From positions 1 to 43,144 of the forward strand of contig CAYOPW010000019.1 in NCBI GenBank assembly GCA_964405975.1: a DNA stretch of 43,144 nt, given 5' to 3'. Positions 8,851 to 19,563 of the stretch are shown one piece after another. The stretch is from Hyphomicrobium_A sp964405975 (GTDB lineage Bacteria > Pseudomonadota > Alphaproteobacteria > Rhizobiales > Hyphomicrobiaceae). Position 1 is the first letter of the stretch. Each line of letters starts with the position of its first letter. The translations under genes were made by a program, and so were the position numbers. The notes under the pieces were generated by a model. The model worked only from the letters and a program-made list of their open reading frames with translations. It ran no database searches and was not told where the DNA came from.

Positions 8851-10024
8851 CACTTTCGTATTGGCCCCATGGGCTGCAGATCAGCGATCGTAGGTCCCAA
8901 TCGTGGCTTCTTGAAGCGCGCAGGGTCTGGCCGGTGCCGCGTTAGGGCGAGCAGCATGCCAAGCGTGATCGATACCGCAATCATGGAAGAACCGCCCGCC
9001 GAGATGAAGGGGAGCGTGATGCCCTTAGCCGGCAACAATCCGACGTTCACCCCCATATTGATCAGGGCCTGCAGTCCGAATAGCAAGGCAAGCCCTTGAA
9101 TGGAGAGACGTGTTGCGCGGTCAGGCTCGCGCGCTGCGGTCGTGAGCGCGCGCATGACGACGAAGGCAAAAAGACCAAGTAGAACCAGACACGCAACGAC
9201 GCCATACTCCTCGGCGACCACTGCAAAAATGAAATCGGTGTGCGCGTCGGGCAGTACCGTCTTGATCGTTCCTTCGCCAGGCCCACGGCCCAAGAACCCG
9301 CCTTCGGAGAACGATTGGATTGCGCGATCGACTTGCGAGTTGTCACCCGGCGTTGGCGCAATGAATCGATCGAAGCGCAAGCGTACATGATCGAATGCGG
9401 TGTAAGCGAACACCGACCCAAGCGCACCACATATGCCAACGATGAGCGCACCGATGAGTGGTTGCCCCGATAGAAAATAGAGTGCCCCCCATACGAAGAT
9501 GATGAGCAGCATCTGCCCCACATCGGGCTCGGTTAGCAGGAGCCCCGCCATGAGCAAAACGAGAAAAATGGCGATGGGAATGGCCGGCATCTCATTTCGA
9601 TTCTGACCTTCGGCAAGCAGCCAAGCCGACAAAATAACGAATGCAGGCTTTGCAAATTCAGAGGGCTGCAGCGAATGTCCAAATAGAGAAAGCCAGCGCC
9701 GCGCCCCTTGGATCTCAGCACCGAAGAAATGCACCGTGATCATGCCGGCGATAGCGGCGACGAACAGCGCCAGCGCCAACCGGCGCACAGCAAGCGGCGT
9801 GAATAGCGACACCGCCAGCATGATCACGACGCCGGCAGCCGAAAAGATCACGTGCCGCTCAACGAAGTAAAACGTCGGAAGACCCTTCTTAATTGCAACC
9901 GCGGGGCTCGCGGCAAGCGACAACACCAATCCAGCTGCGACGATTGCCAAGATGGCACCCAGAAGGACGCGGTCTACAGTGAACCACCAGTCGGCAACCC
10001 GGCTCCTGTCAGCGCGTGATACCC

Positions 10025-10028
<4 letters not shown>
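8850..10028 (-). CDS. ftsW: Septal peptidoglycan glycosyltransferase FtsW
   Basis: FtsW is the SEDS-family polytopic membrane protein that polymerises lipid II at the septum together with FtsI. The product is 392 residues with roughly ten hydrophobic segments. SEDS landmarks are RRWLSLFGHSLQPSEFAKPA, the acidic loop EYGVVACLVLLGLFAFVV, and the C-terminal PAKGITLPFISAGGSSMIA. The ATG overlaps the murD stop as ATGA, and the stop overlaps the murG ATG. Within a dcw cluster this SEDS gene is FtsW rather than RodA. Confidence 0.96.
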
Positions 10029-11449
<1,421 letters not shown>

Positions 11450-11489
11450 GCACGGAATCTAACGCAATTCGCTGAAAGCGGGTCGCAGA

Positions 11490-12572
11490 TCAGCGCAGTT
11501 TCAGCGTGGCCAGCCCGACCAGTGCCAGCACAACGGAAATAATCCAAAAACGCACAACAACGGTCGATTCCTGCCAGCCCTGCTGCTCGTAGTGGTGGTG
11601 TAGCGGCGCCATTCTGAACACGCGCCGGCCCGTCATTTTGTATGATGCCACCTGGATGATCACCGAAAGCGTCTCCAGCACGAACAGCCCACCAACGATA
11701 GCGAGGACGATTTCGTGCTTGGTGGCGACCGCAATCGTGCCCAGCGCTCCACCCAAGGCAAGCGACCCCGTATCGCCCATGAAAATCATGGCAGGGGGCG
11801 CATTGAACCACAAGAAGCCGAGGCCCGCGCCAATCAGCGCCCCGCAAATGATGGATAGCTCGCCAGTACCCGCAACGTAGTGGATTTGCAAATACTGAGC
11901 GAACTTCGCGTTACCGATCAAGTACGCAATAAGCCCGAAAGTCGCCGCCGCGATCATGATGGGAACGATCGCAAGGCCATCAAGGCCGTCGGTCAGGTTG
12001 ACCGCGTTGCCTGCCCCGGCAATCACGAGCACGCCGAAGAGAATAAAGAACGGCCCCATGTGAAACACCAGGTTCTTGAAGAAGGGAACGGTGAGCACAC
12101 CGGATATCTCCGGCGGTCCAAGCCACATCACGCACGCCGTGGCAATTGCCGCCACGAGAATCTCAATGCCGAGCCGCACGCCACTCGAAAATCCAGAAGT
12201 GGTCCGGCGCGTCACCTTCAGGAAGTCGTCGTAAAAACCGACGCCTCCATAAGCCAGGGTGACACCCAAGACGATCCAGATGTAAGGGTTGCTGAGATTG
12301 GCCCACAGCAGAGTTGAGACTGTGACGCCGGCAAGAATCATGAGCCCGCCCATCGTTGGCGTGCCCGTCTTGAGTAGATGAGTCTCAGGTCCGTCCTCGC
12401 GGATCGGCTGGCCTTTGCCCTGTTTGACGCGCAGAAGATCTATTATGCCTGGGCCAAACAGCATTACGAATATGAGCGCCGTGAAGATCGCCCCGCCGGT
12501 GCGGAAGGTGATGTATCTGAAAACGTTCAGCACCCCGATCTGGTCGCTGAAGTTCACGAGTTCATAAAGCAT
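11490..12572 (-). CDS. mraY: Phospho-MurNAc-pentapeptide translocase MraY
   Basis: MraY is the inner-membrane enzyme that transfers phospho-MurNAc-pentapeptide to undecaprenyl phosphate, forming lipid I. The product is 360 residues with about ten transmembrane helices. Catalytic signatures are present: the GTPTMGG segment with the preceding basic residues, GFYDDFLKV with the Asp pair, NAVNLTDGLDGLAI, MGDTGSLALGGALG, and the terminal histidine loop PLHHHYEQQGWQE. It lies 32 bases after murF, which is the usual order. Confidence 0.97.
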   Translation of the reverse strand: MLYELVNFSDQIGVLNVFRYITFRTGGAIFTALIFVMLFGPGIIDLLRVKQGKGQPIREDGPETHLLKTGTPTMGGLMILAGVTVSTLLWANLSNPYIWIVLGVTLAYGGVGFYDDFLKVTRRTTSGFSSGVRLGIEILVAAIATACVMWLGPPEISGVLTVPFFKNLVFHMGPFFILFGVLVIAGAGNAVNLTDGLDGLAIVPIMIAAATFGLIAYLIGNAKFAQYLQIHYVAGTGELSIICGALIGAGLGFLWFNAPPAMIFMGDTGSLALGGALGTIAVATKHEIVLAIVGGLFVLETLSVIIQVASYKMTGRRVFRMAPLHHHYEQQGWQESTVVVRFWIISVVLALVGLATLKLR

Positions 12573-12604
12573 CCATCACCCTCCGATGGCGGTTGTCACA
12601 GCGA

Positions 12605-14032
12605 CTACGCGCCCCGGTCCGCCTCGATGCAATCCTTTTCACCGCTGCGTATTAGCGCATTGACGAGCGGCGCCATACGCGATCCCAGCGAACCCTTTAT
12701 CATCACCACATCGCCGCCCCGTACCGTTGCAACAAGTGCATCCTCGATATCATCCGACGTGCTGGCCCACTTTGCCTGCCGGGCCGCCGGCAAAACCTGA
12801 AACAGCCGCTTCATATGAGGCCCACAGGCAAAGACCAGATCAGCCTCGGCGGCGTCAACTGCTTCCTTTAATTCCTCGTGCAAAGGGCCGGCTTCCTCCC
12901 CCAATTCGAGCATGTCGCCGAGAACCGCAATTCGGCGCGGATATTGTTCGCGTGACACGGTTGCCATGGCCGCAAGGGCGGCACGCATCGAGGCTGGATT
13001 GGCATTATAGCTCTCGTCAACAAGCAGAATCGCTCCATCGGCACGCTTTACTTCGATGCGCGCGCCACGGCCCTTGGCCGCCTTAACGCCGGCAAGTGCG
13101 CTAATCCCGGCTTCAACATCGGCTTCCAGCGCAACGAGGGTGGCAACGACAGCAAGCGAATTCTGGGCAATGTGTACTCCTGGAGCCCCCAGTCGATAGG
13201 CGACTCGCGTTTTACCGGCCCGCACTACGATATCGGACCCATCAGCGCCCAGCGTCAGAACCTCAGGATGCACATCCGCGGCCTCGCTCTGGCCAAACGA
13301 AACGACATGGGCGCCGTGCGCGCGTGTACGATCGTCAAGAAGATCAAAAAAAGCATTGTCGCGATTGAGCACCGCCGTACCGCCGGGCTCTATTCCAGCC
13401 AGAATCTCAGCTTTGGCTTCGGCTATCTCCGTGACCGAGTCGAAAAATTGCAGATGAACGGGCTCCACCGTGGTGATGATGGCAACGTGGGGGCGCACCA
13501 TTTTTGCGAGCGGCGTGATTTCACCTGCGTGGTTCATGCCGATCTCGAACACGCCATAGCGTGAATCGGCCGGCATACGCGCCAACGTGAGTGGCACGCC
13601 CCAGTGATTGTTGAACGACTTCACGGCCGCATGAGTCTTTCCCAAGCGGCTAAGGCACGCACGCAGTGCTTCTTTGGTGCCTGTCTTGCCAACGCTACCC
13701 GTCACTGCAACGATACGTGCAGCGCTGCGCGCGCGCGCCGCACGTGCAATGGCCTCCAAACCTTTCAACGGATCTTCTACGCGCAAAAGAGCGCCGTCCC
13801 CCGCCGCACGCGCATAATCGTTCTTAACAAGGGCTGCAGACGCGCCTCGATCGAACGCTGCGGGTACAAATTCGTGGCCGTCGCGCCTGTCCGTCAGCGC
13901 CACGAACACCTCCCCCGGCGCGATCCCACGCGTGTCGATGGAAAAGCCAGTTATGGACACTGATGGTGTGCCGTCGGCCACCCCGCCAGCGGCGCGCACC
14001 AGTTCCTCCCACGTCCACAATGCATCTGCCAT
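12605..14032 (-). CDS. murF: UDP-MurNAc-tripeptide--D-Ala-D-Ala ligase MurF
   Basis: MurF completes the cytoplasmic precursor by adding D-Ala-D-Ala (made by Ddl) to UDP-MurNAc-tripeptide. The product is about 475 residues. It has the P-loop VTGSVGKTGTKEALRA, NHWGVPLTLARM, the MurF-specific EIGMNHAGEI, and LVDESYNANPASMRAAL in the C-terminal half. The open frame extends 56 codons further upstream into murE, but MADALWTWEEL is where the MurF fold begins, and the ATG at 14032 lies 4 bases after the murE stop. That compact junction suggests reinitiation. Confidence 0.96.
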   Translation of the reverse strand: MADALWTWEELVRAAGGVADGTPSVSITGFSIDTRGIAPGEVFVALTDRRDGHEFVPAAFDRGASAALVKNDYARAAGDGALLRVEDPLKGLEAIARAARARSAARIVAVTGSVGKTGTKEALRACLSRLGKTHAAVKSFNNHWGVPLTLARMPADSRYGVFEIGMNHAGEITPLAKMVRPHVAIITTVEPVHLQFFDSVTEIAEAKAEILAGIEPGGTAVLNRDNAFFDLLDDRTRAHGAHVVSFGQSEAADVHPEVLTLGADGSDIVVRAGKTRVAYRLGAPGVHIAQNSLAVVATLVALEADVEAGISALAGVKAAKGRGARIEVKRADGAILLVDESYNANPASMRAALAAMATVSREQYPRRIAVLGDMLELGEEAGPLHEELKEAVDAAEADLVFACGPHMKRLFQVLPAARQAKWASTSDDIEDALVATVRGGDVVMIKGSLGSRMAPLVNALIRSGEKDCIEADRGA

Positions 14033-14036
14033 CCTG

Positions 14037-15485
14037 TCAGGCGCACTCCAACGCTTTGCGCAGCTCGTCGTGATCTGAAAAGGGGAGCACTTTATCACCC
14101 ACGATCTGACCGGTTTCGTGACCTTTTCCAGCCACCACGAGCACATCACCCTCACCCAGCATGGCCACGCCCGCACGAATGGCCCCGGCGCGGTCACCAA
14201 TTTCTTTCGCGCCCGCTGCCGCCGCCATGATCTCAGCGCGGATCGCCTCCGGCTTTTCGGTGCGCGGATTGTCGTCCGTTATGATCACCACGTCAGCGTT
14301 CTCAACCGCAATCTGGCCCATCAAGGGCCGTTTGCCCTTATCGCGGTCGCCACCACAACCCAGCACACAGATAAGTTTTCCCGTTACAAACGGGCGCAGC
14401 GCCGCAAGCATTGCGGTGAGCGCCTCAGGCTTGTGCGCATAGTCGACCGCCGCCAGTCCGCCGCGCACCTCGCCCACGATTTCCAAACGGCCCTTGACAC
14501 CCTCCAGATTCTGCAGCGCGGGCAGCACGCGCCCCGCTGGCTCTCCCGTCGCAATCGCAAGGCCCGCTGCAACGAGTGCATTGGAAGCTTGGTATTCGCC
14601 AAGCAGCGGCAGACGAATGTCGAACGAGCGGCCATCGTGACCCACCGACAAACGTTGCGCGAAACGTTCGCGCGCCAGCCGTTCCAATTTCAGGCTTTCG
14701 CCCTTGCGACCAACGGTCAGCACTTTGCGGCCGTTGTCCTGCGCCGTCTTTATAACGTCCTCAGCACCGGCACCGTCGGCATTCACAACGGCGGTCGCTT
14801 CCGCCGGCAACAGCTCTGAGAACAGACGCAGTTTGGCGGCGAAGTAATCGTCCAATGTGGGATGATAATCGAGGTGGTCGCGGCCCAAATTGGTGAAGGC
14901 CGCCGCTTTGAGCATTACGCCATCGAGACGATATTGATCGAGGCCATGCGAGGACGCCTCGAAAGCAACATGCGTCACGCCATCGTCCGCGAGCTCCGCC
15001 AGTGTTTCATGAAGTGTCACTGGGTCGGGCGTCGTCATTGAGCCGTACACGCCGCCGCCCGGCTTCACCAAACCTATCGTTCCAATTGAGGCGGCCTTGT
15101 ACCCAAGCGTCGTGAATATCTGGCGCGTGAAGTCCGCAACAGACGTTTTCCCGCTCGTCCCGGTCACAGCGACGGCCGTCTCTGGCTGCTTACCGCTAAA
15201 TCGGGCAGCCATTAGTGCCAACTGGCGACGCGGCTCGCGCGCACGCAGAATTGGTATACCTTCAATGCTGGGAACGTCAGCGTCCTCGCTCGCGAGCACT
15301 GCGATCGCGCCTTTGGTCACCGCATCTTTGATGAAACGCGCACCATCCACGTTCGCGCCGGCGAGCGCGACGAAGACGAAGCCGGGACGAACGAGGCGGC
15401 TATCGGCCGTCAAACCGGCGACCCGCACGCTCCCGGCGGCATCGGGGACCGGCATTTCGGGCCCGAAGAGGGAAGATAGAAGCAT
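14037..15485 (-). CDS. murE: UDP-MurNAc-tripeptide ligase MurE (meso-DAP adding)
   Basis: MurE adds the third stem residue to UDP-MurNAc-L-Ala-D-Glu. The product is 482 residues. It shows TADSRLVRPGFVFVALAG in the UDP domain, the P-loop VTGTSGKTSVADFTRQIF, TTPDP, FEASSHGLDQYRLDG, and VDYAHKPEALTAML. The DDNPRTEKP motif contains DNPR, the established signature for meso-diaminopimelate rather than lysine specificity, which fits a Gram-negative wall. It starts 28 bases after ftsI ends. Confidence 0.97.
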   Translation of the reverse strand: MLLSSLFGPEMPVPDAAGSVRVAGLTADSRLVRPGFVFVALAGANVDGARFIKDAVTKGAIAVLASEDADVPSIEGIPILRAREPRRQLALMAARFSGKQPETAVAVTGTSGKTSVADFTRQIFTTLGYKAASIGTIGLVKPGGGVYGSMTTPDPVTLHETLAELADDGVTHVAFEASSHGLDQYRLDGVMLKAAAFTNLGRDHLDYHPTLDDYFAAKLRLFSELLPAEATAVVNADGAGAEDVIKTAQDNGRKVLTVGRKGESLKLERLARERFAQRLSVGHDGRSFDIRLPLLGEYQASNALVAAGLAIATGEPAGRVLPALQNLEGVKGRLEIVGEVRGGLAAVDYAHKPEALTAMLAALRPFVTGKLICVLGCGGDRDKGKRPLMGQIAVENADVVIITDDNPRTEKPEAIRAEIMAAAAGAKEIGDRAGAIRAGVAMLGEGDVLVVAGKGHETGQIVGDKVLPFSDHDELRKALECA

Positions 15486-15513
15486 GCTGCTTTAGTCCGC
15501 GTTAGGGGACGCG

Positions 15514-17259
15514 TCACCGAGTTTCATATTTGGCAAGGCGCGTGGCGTCAAACGCGCGGCTGGATTGGGCAGCCGCCGCCTCGGGTGTGGGCAGAAGACC
15601 CAATAGCGGTCCAATGCGCTTTATGATGCGGCCCGCTGTTGGGGCAGCATTTCGACCAGCGAGCACTTCCCCGCCGGAATCTCCGGTTCCTTCTGGCTCG
15701 AATAGCAGCACGAACACCAGATATTTCGGCCTATTCATGGGAAAGGCCGCAAGGAACGATGAAATCACCTTGTCCTTTTTATATCCGCCTGGGCCAGGGA
15801 TGTCTGCCGTGCCGGTCTTGCCGCCAACGGGATAGCCGGCAACGTTGGCGCGCTTGCCGGTACCCCTCGGATCGATGACGTTGCGGCGCATTATCCTTCG
15901 AATATCACCACTGGTCGCCGGCTTGATGAGCGGCAATGAGTCATTTCGAGCATCTGTTTGACGCTTGACGAACGTCGGGGTCACACGGTGACCACCATTA
16001 AGGAGCGTTGCCGCAGCGGCGGCGAATTGCAGTGGAGCCACTGCAATTCCGTGTCCATAGGACGTCGTTATGATCTCAGTCTCGTGCCACTGGTCGGGAA
16101 CTTGCGGAGCAGCGATCGGCCCGATTTCGCTCTTGATCGGTTCGAGCAGCCGCAGTCTTTCCAAAAATTCTCGCCATCGCCGCGGCCCGGCCTCAAGCGC
16201 CAATACACCAGCACCAACATTCGACGACCGGATAAATATGTCAGCCACCGAAAGCGGCCGGCCAGCAGGATGCAAATCGCGGATTGTGAAGCGGCCTGCC
16301 ATTAGCGGCTCGCGCACGTCGACCAACGTGTCGAGAGACACGATGTCATTGTCGAGCGCCATCGCAACCGTGACCATCTTGAAGACAGACCCGAGCTCAA
16401 ATGTGCTGCTGGAAACCTTGTCGATGCGAGAAGGATCGAGGCTCATGGTTGGCCGCGCGGGATCGACATCGGGAAGAGACGCTGACGCCAAGACTTCGCC
16501 AGTATCGATATCGAGCACGATGCCGGCCGCCCCTTGCGCGCGGAACCGGTTTATCGCCGTGGTAAGTTCTTCCTCGACGGCGTGTTGCACGCCGATATCG
16601 AGCGAAAGGCGTGCAGGCGCGCGATCGGCTAGTGTGGCTCCATATACGGCATCAACACCGACGACCTCATCGAGATAATGCTCAAAGCCGGCGACACCCT
16701 TGTTGTCGATGTTAACGTGTCCCAGCACATGTCCTGCGAGTGCGCCACTGGGATAAGCTCGCCGCAATTCGCGGCGAAATGCGAGTCCGGGCAGTCCCAG
16801 GTTATGAATGCGCTGCGCCGTCTTGGGCGAGAGGCCGCGCCGGATCCACACGAAGCGGCGGTGACGGTCGGCGAGGTCTTTGCGCAGCTCAGCTTGATTT
16901 AGGTCGGGAAATATGGTCGCAAGCTTTTCGACAACCTCGTCACGATCGATCACGCGCGCGGGGTCGGCATACAATGACTGCGCCTCAACATCAGTCGCGA
17001 ACAAACGGCCGTGACGATCAACGATATCGGGCCGCGCAAAACTTTCTGCGATGGTGGCATTAAGCGAGGATGCAACCTGGAACTGGCCCGACATCGCGAG
17101 ACGTACGAGTTGTCCGGCCACGGCCATAAAGGCCACCGCGATAGCCAAGCTGGCAAACAACATGCGTGGCCCGCCGCTTGCCGTGGCATCACCAAACTTG
17201 CCATGAGGCCGGCGCGCAGACATGCCTCCCAGGGGCGTGATGGTAACGGCACGCACCAT
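15514..17259 (-). CDS. ftsI: Septal transpeptidase FtsI (PBP3)
   Basis: FtsI is the class B penicillin-binding protein that crosslinks septal peptidoglycan with FtsW. The product is about 581 residues. It has a short cytoplasmic tail, one membrane anchor (MLFASLAIAVAFMAVAGQLV), a PBP dimerisation domain with RRAYPSGALAGHVLG, and a transpeptidase domain. The active-site serine is in SVFK (about residue 288), SSN is at about 345, and KTGTAD at about 479. The frame runs on upstream into ftsL. I chose the ATG at 17259, one base after the ftsL stop, with AAGG about 9 bases upstream. The ATG at 17223 has GGGAGG almost touching it, which is too close. Confidence 0.96.
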   Translation of the reverse strand: MVRAVTITPLGGMSARRPHGKFGDATASGGPRMLFASLAIAVAFMAVAGQLVRLAMSGQFQVASSLNATIAESFARPDIVDRHGRLFATDVEAQSLYADPARVIDRDEVVEKLATIFPDLNQAELRKDLADRHRRFVWIRRGLSPKTAQRIHNLGLPGLAFRRELRRAYPSGALAGHVLGHVNIDNKGVAGFEHYLDEVVGVDAVYGATLADRAPARLSLDIGVQHAVEEELTTAINRFRAQGAAGIVLDIDTGEVLASASLPDVDPARPTMSLDPSRIDKVSSSTFELGSVFKMVTVAMALDNDIVSLDTLVDVREPLMAGRFTIRDLHPAGRPLSVADIFIRSSNVGAGVLALEAGPRRWREFLERLRLLEPIKSEIGPIAAPQVPDQWHETEIITTSYGHGIAVAPLQFAAAAATLLNGGHRVTPTFVKRQTDARNDSLPLIKPATSGDIRRIMRRNVIDPRGTGKRANVAGYPVGGKTGTADIPGPGGYKKDKVISSFLAAFPMNRPKYLVFVLLFEPEGTGDSGGEVLAGRNAAPTAGRIIKRIGPLLGLLPTPEAAAAQSSRAFDATRLAKYETR

Positions 17260-17260
17260 G

Positions 17261-17581
17261 TCACTTGCCCTTAAAGGTGCGCGCGGTGCGCTGCGCTGTT
17301 TCGGAGAAGACGTCCGCCATGGCTTCGGCCGGCCCGGCGAACAATTGACCCTCTGTTGCCGGACGAAGTCCTTGTGCCTTCGCAAAGGGCTCGATGCGCT
17401 CAGGGCGGCCAAGATGCGCGCGATCCGCCTTCAAAATGGCGATATCGCGCCGCGCCTTCTTGATAGCACTTTCTTTAGCTTGGACACGCCGCTCAAGCTG
17501 GCGCGTGTCGTAGTTGATGCCATAAAGTGCAAATGCGCTTACGAGCGCGATGGCAAGGGCAGCAACAGTGTGTACACGCAT
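17261..17581 (-). CDS. ftsL: Cell division protein FtsL
   Basis: This small bitopic divisome protein would partner FtsB/FtsQ and activate FtsWI. The product is about 106 residues. It has a very short N-terminus, a transmembrane helix (TVAALAIALVSAFALYGI), then a charged coiled-coil stretch (DTRQLERRVQAKESAIKKA) and RIEPFAKAQGLRP, which resembles the conserved post-coil segment of alphaproteobacterial FtsL. Sequence conservation in this family is low, so the call rests on topology, size and position between rsmH and ftsI. The ATG at 17581 has GGGAGGG about 9 bases upstream; a GTG two codons earlier is too close to it. Confidence 0.9.
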   Translation of the reverse strand: MRVHTVAALAIALVSAFALYGINYDTRQLERRVQAKESAIKKARRDIAILKADRAHLGRPERIEPFAKAQGLRPATEGQLFAGPAEAMADVFSETAQRTARTFKGK

Positions 17582-17611
17582 TGGCACCGACCCTCCCGCA
17601 CGCGGGGGTTA

Positions 17612-18643
17612 CTATTCTTCGATCGAGGGCAGGCCCAACTGCGCCACATCAAGCGGCCATGCCGGGGCTTCCGTGCGCACCGCGGCCCTCAAGCGTGCCG
17701 ATCTGGCGCGCGGGTTCACCTCGAGTTCTCCTTTAGAAGGGGTTAACGGACGCGGGTTAAGAATCCGAAAACTTGATAGTTCAAATTTTATGGTTTGCTC
17801 TGGTAGGTGGCGCGAACCCCTGATTTGCTTGCCCGAGCGCGCACTCAAAAAGCGCTTCACCACACGGTCTTCCAGCGAGTGAAAGGTGACTGCCACCAGC
17901 CGACCGCCTGGCTTTAAACACCGCTCGGCTGCACTCAGACCGTGTGCCAGCTCTCCCAGCTCATCGTTCACATAGATGCGCAGGGCCTGGAAGGTGCGCG
18001 TCGCAGGATGGCGGCCGTCGACCTTGCGCCCGCCAAAGACGCCTGAGACTACGTCCGCCAGCGCGCGCGTCGTCTGTAACGGCGACTTGGCGCGTGCAAC
18101 GACAATGGCGCGTGCGACCGCACGCGAGCGGCGCTCCTCACCAAGTAGGTAGATAATGCGAGCGAGCAATTCCTCGTCGGTTTCGTTCACAACATCGGCC
18201 GCGGAGCGCCCTTGAGACGACATACGCATGTCGAGAGGGCCCTCCGACTGAAACGAGAAGCCACGCTCAGGATCATCGAGTTGCATGGAGGAGACGCCAA
18301 CGTCGAGCACGACGCCATCGACGAGGCCAAGGCCTTGTGCTTGGGCGACGGCATCCATCGAACTGAAACGCGCCTCAACGAGTGTCAGCCGGTCATCAAT
18401 TTTTTTGCGAATCGCCTGTGCGCCCGCAATCGCCCTTGGATCGCGGTCGAGTGCCAGGATGCGGCAGTGGGCGGCCTCTAAAATCGCGCAACTGTAGCCG
18501 CCTGCGCCGAACGTCCCATCGATGTAGATTTCCCCGTCGTTCGGGCACAAGCTTTCCAGTACTTCGGAAAGCAGCACGGGGATGTGGCGCGAACGCTCCG
18601 GCTCAGTGGAGGAGATCCCTGGCCGCCCGCGCCGCCCAATCAT
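17612..18643 (-). CDS. rsmH: 16S rRNA (cytosine-1402-N4)-methyltransferase RsmH
   Basis: RsmH (MraW) N4-methylates C1402 in the decoding centre of 16S rRNA using S-adenosylmethionine. The product is 343 residues. It shows HIPVLLSEVLESL, the SAM motif YIDGTFGAGGYSCAIL, LALDRDPRAIAGA, VVLDVGVSSMQLDDPERGF, LRIYVNDELGEL, and VAVTFHSLEDRVVKRF. The start overlaps the mraZ stop (GATGA type), so the two are translationally coupled. It is followed by ftsL after 30 bases. Confidence 0.97.
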   Translation of the reverse strand: MIGRRGRPGISSTEPERSRHIPVLLSEVLESLCPNDGEIYIDGTFGAGGYSCAILEAAHCRILALDRDPRAIAGAQAIRKKIDDRLTLVEARFSSMDAVAQAQGLGLVDGVVLDVGVSSMQLDDPERGFSFQSEGPLDMRMSSQGRSAADVVNETDEELLARIIYLLGEERRSRAVARAIVVARAKSPLQTTRALADVVSGVFGGRKVDGRHPATRTFQALRIYVNDELGELAHGLSAAERCLKPGGRLVAVTFHSLEDRVVKRFLSARSGKQIRGSRHLPEQTIKFELSSFRILNPRPLTPSKGELEVNPRARSARLRAAVRTEAPAWPLDVAQLGLPSIEE

Positions 18644-19149
18644 CCCCGTGCTCCTTCATCACCGCCGTCCTCCGAGGAGGATTGGCGGCTCCCCGCGCTG
18701 AAGAGTTTTCGAGTGTGCTGGACCTTTTCCCGCGCACGCTCGCGCCGTTCGGCGAAGCGGTCCGGCTCCCACATTTGAAACTTGTCGCCAAGGCCGACAA
18801 ATGTGACCTGGGTTGTGAGACCGGCGTGCGCACGAAGGCTCTCAGGAAGGCTGATGCGGCCGTCCCCATCGAGACTGAGAACTTGGACGTCGCCGTAGAG
18901 CGCGACAGAGAGCTCATCGCGCTCATCCGAATAGTCCGGCAAGCCCGAGAGAAGCCCATCGATCTTTTTTGCAAGTCTCTCGCCGCCTGCATCGAGCGCC
19001 GGAGCATCGAGAGAAGGGTAGCAGTAGACCCCTCCAACACATCCATGTGCATAGCCATCGCGCTCGAGCACGGCGCGGAAGGGTGCCGGGATCGAAACCC
19101 GGCCTTTGGCGTCGATCTTGTTTGTGAATGTCGAGACAAAACGGTCCAT
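18640..19149 (-). CDS. mraZ: Transcriptional regulator MraZ
   Basis: MraZ is a DNA-binding protein with two AbrB/SpoVT-like half-domains that represses its own dcw operon in characterised bacteria. The product is 169 residues. The first half-domain is FTNKIDAKGRVSIPAPFRAV near the N-terminus and the second is LDGDGRISLPESLRAHAGL near residue 95. A Glu/Arg/Ser-rich tail of about 30 residues follows, slightly longer than in E. coli. The MDRFVSTF start is the usual one, although AGGGG directly abuts the ATG and the better-spaced signal is weak. It is the first gene of the dcw cluster. Confidence 0.96.
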   Translation of the reverse strand: MDRFVSTFTNKIDAKGRVSIPAPFRAVLERDGYAHGCVGGVYCYPSLDAPALDAGGERLAKKIDGLLSGLPDYSDERDELSVALYGDVQVLSLDGDGRISLPESLRAHAGLTTQVTFVGLGDKFQMWEPDRFAERRERAREKVQHTRKLFSAGSRQSSSEDGGDEGARG

Positions 19150-19563
19150 CCCCTATTCAAAGCCTCGCCCACAACTCCAAAACCAAACGCCGAAAAAAAT
19201 CTCGCCCTTCGCACCGGCAGGCCGTGGCGGTCGCTCGATGCCTCGAGCCCTCTCTTCGAGGCCGGCGCCCGGCCACGGAACCCTGCCCGGTGCGGTCGGG
19301 CGCATATGGGATGACATGGGAAAACCTGGTCGTCAATGGTTTATTAATTCAAATCTGTGGGTCAATACGCCAATGCTGCGCCGCGGTGTGCGCTGGCAGC
19401 CACGGACACGGACGCAGTTTGTCCTGTGGGATCCGGTGATGGATCTGCAACGAGGCCTTCAGATTTGAGATCCTTGGGGGCGTTCGGGCCGGACATCTAG
19501 GCTGGCGCCGAGTAAAGAATGGTGAGGCTACGGACCGGTTGCTTCGCAGCCCAAAGAGAGACA
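19150..19563. promoter_or_regulatory. Divergent spacer with presumed dcw promoter region
   Basis: This stretch separates mraZ (minus) from the secreted hydrolase (plus) and must contain the dcw promoter, but I cannot place -35 and -10 boxes with confidence. An AT-rich patch at 19333-19350 contains TTAA-N7-TTGA (minus strand), one base off the CtrA full-site TTAA-N7-TTAA, and TTGACC lies just upstream at 19360-19365. Close to mraZ the leader has TTGG-N5-TGGG, a partial match to the spaced TGGG repeats known to bind MraZ. No protein-coding frame looks real here. Confidence 0.4.

Noticed and set aside
14033..14200. 56-codon N-terminal extension of MurF inside murE
   Set aside because: It is the murE 3' end read in another frame; the MurF fold starts at MADALWTW and no ribosome-binding site supports the earlier start.
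19175..19195. MraZ binding boxes just before mraZ
   Set aside because: Only one TTGG-N5-TGGG pair and an unspaced TTGG; the known arrangement is three evenly spaced TGGG repeats, so I mention it in the spacer entry but do not call an operator.
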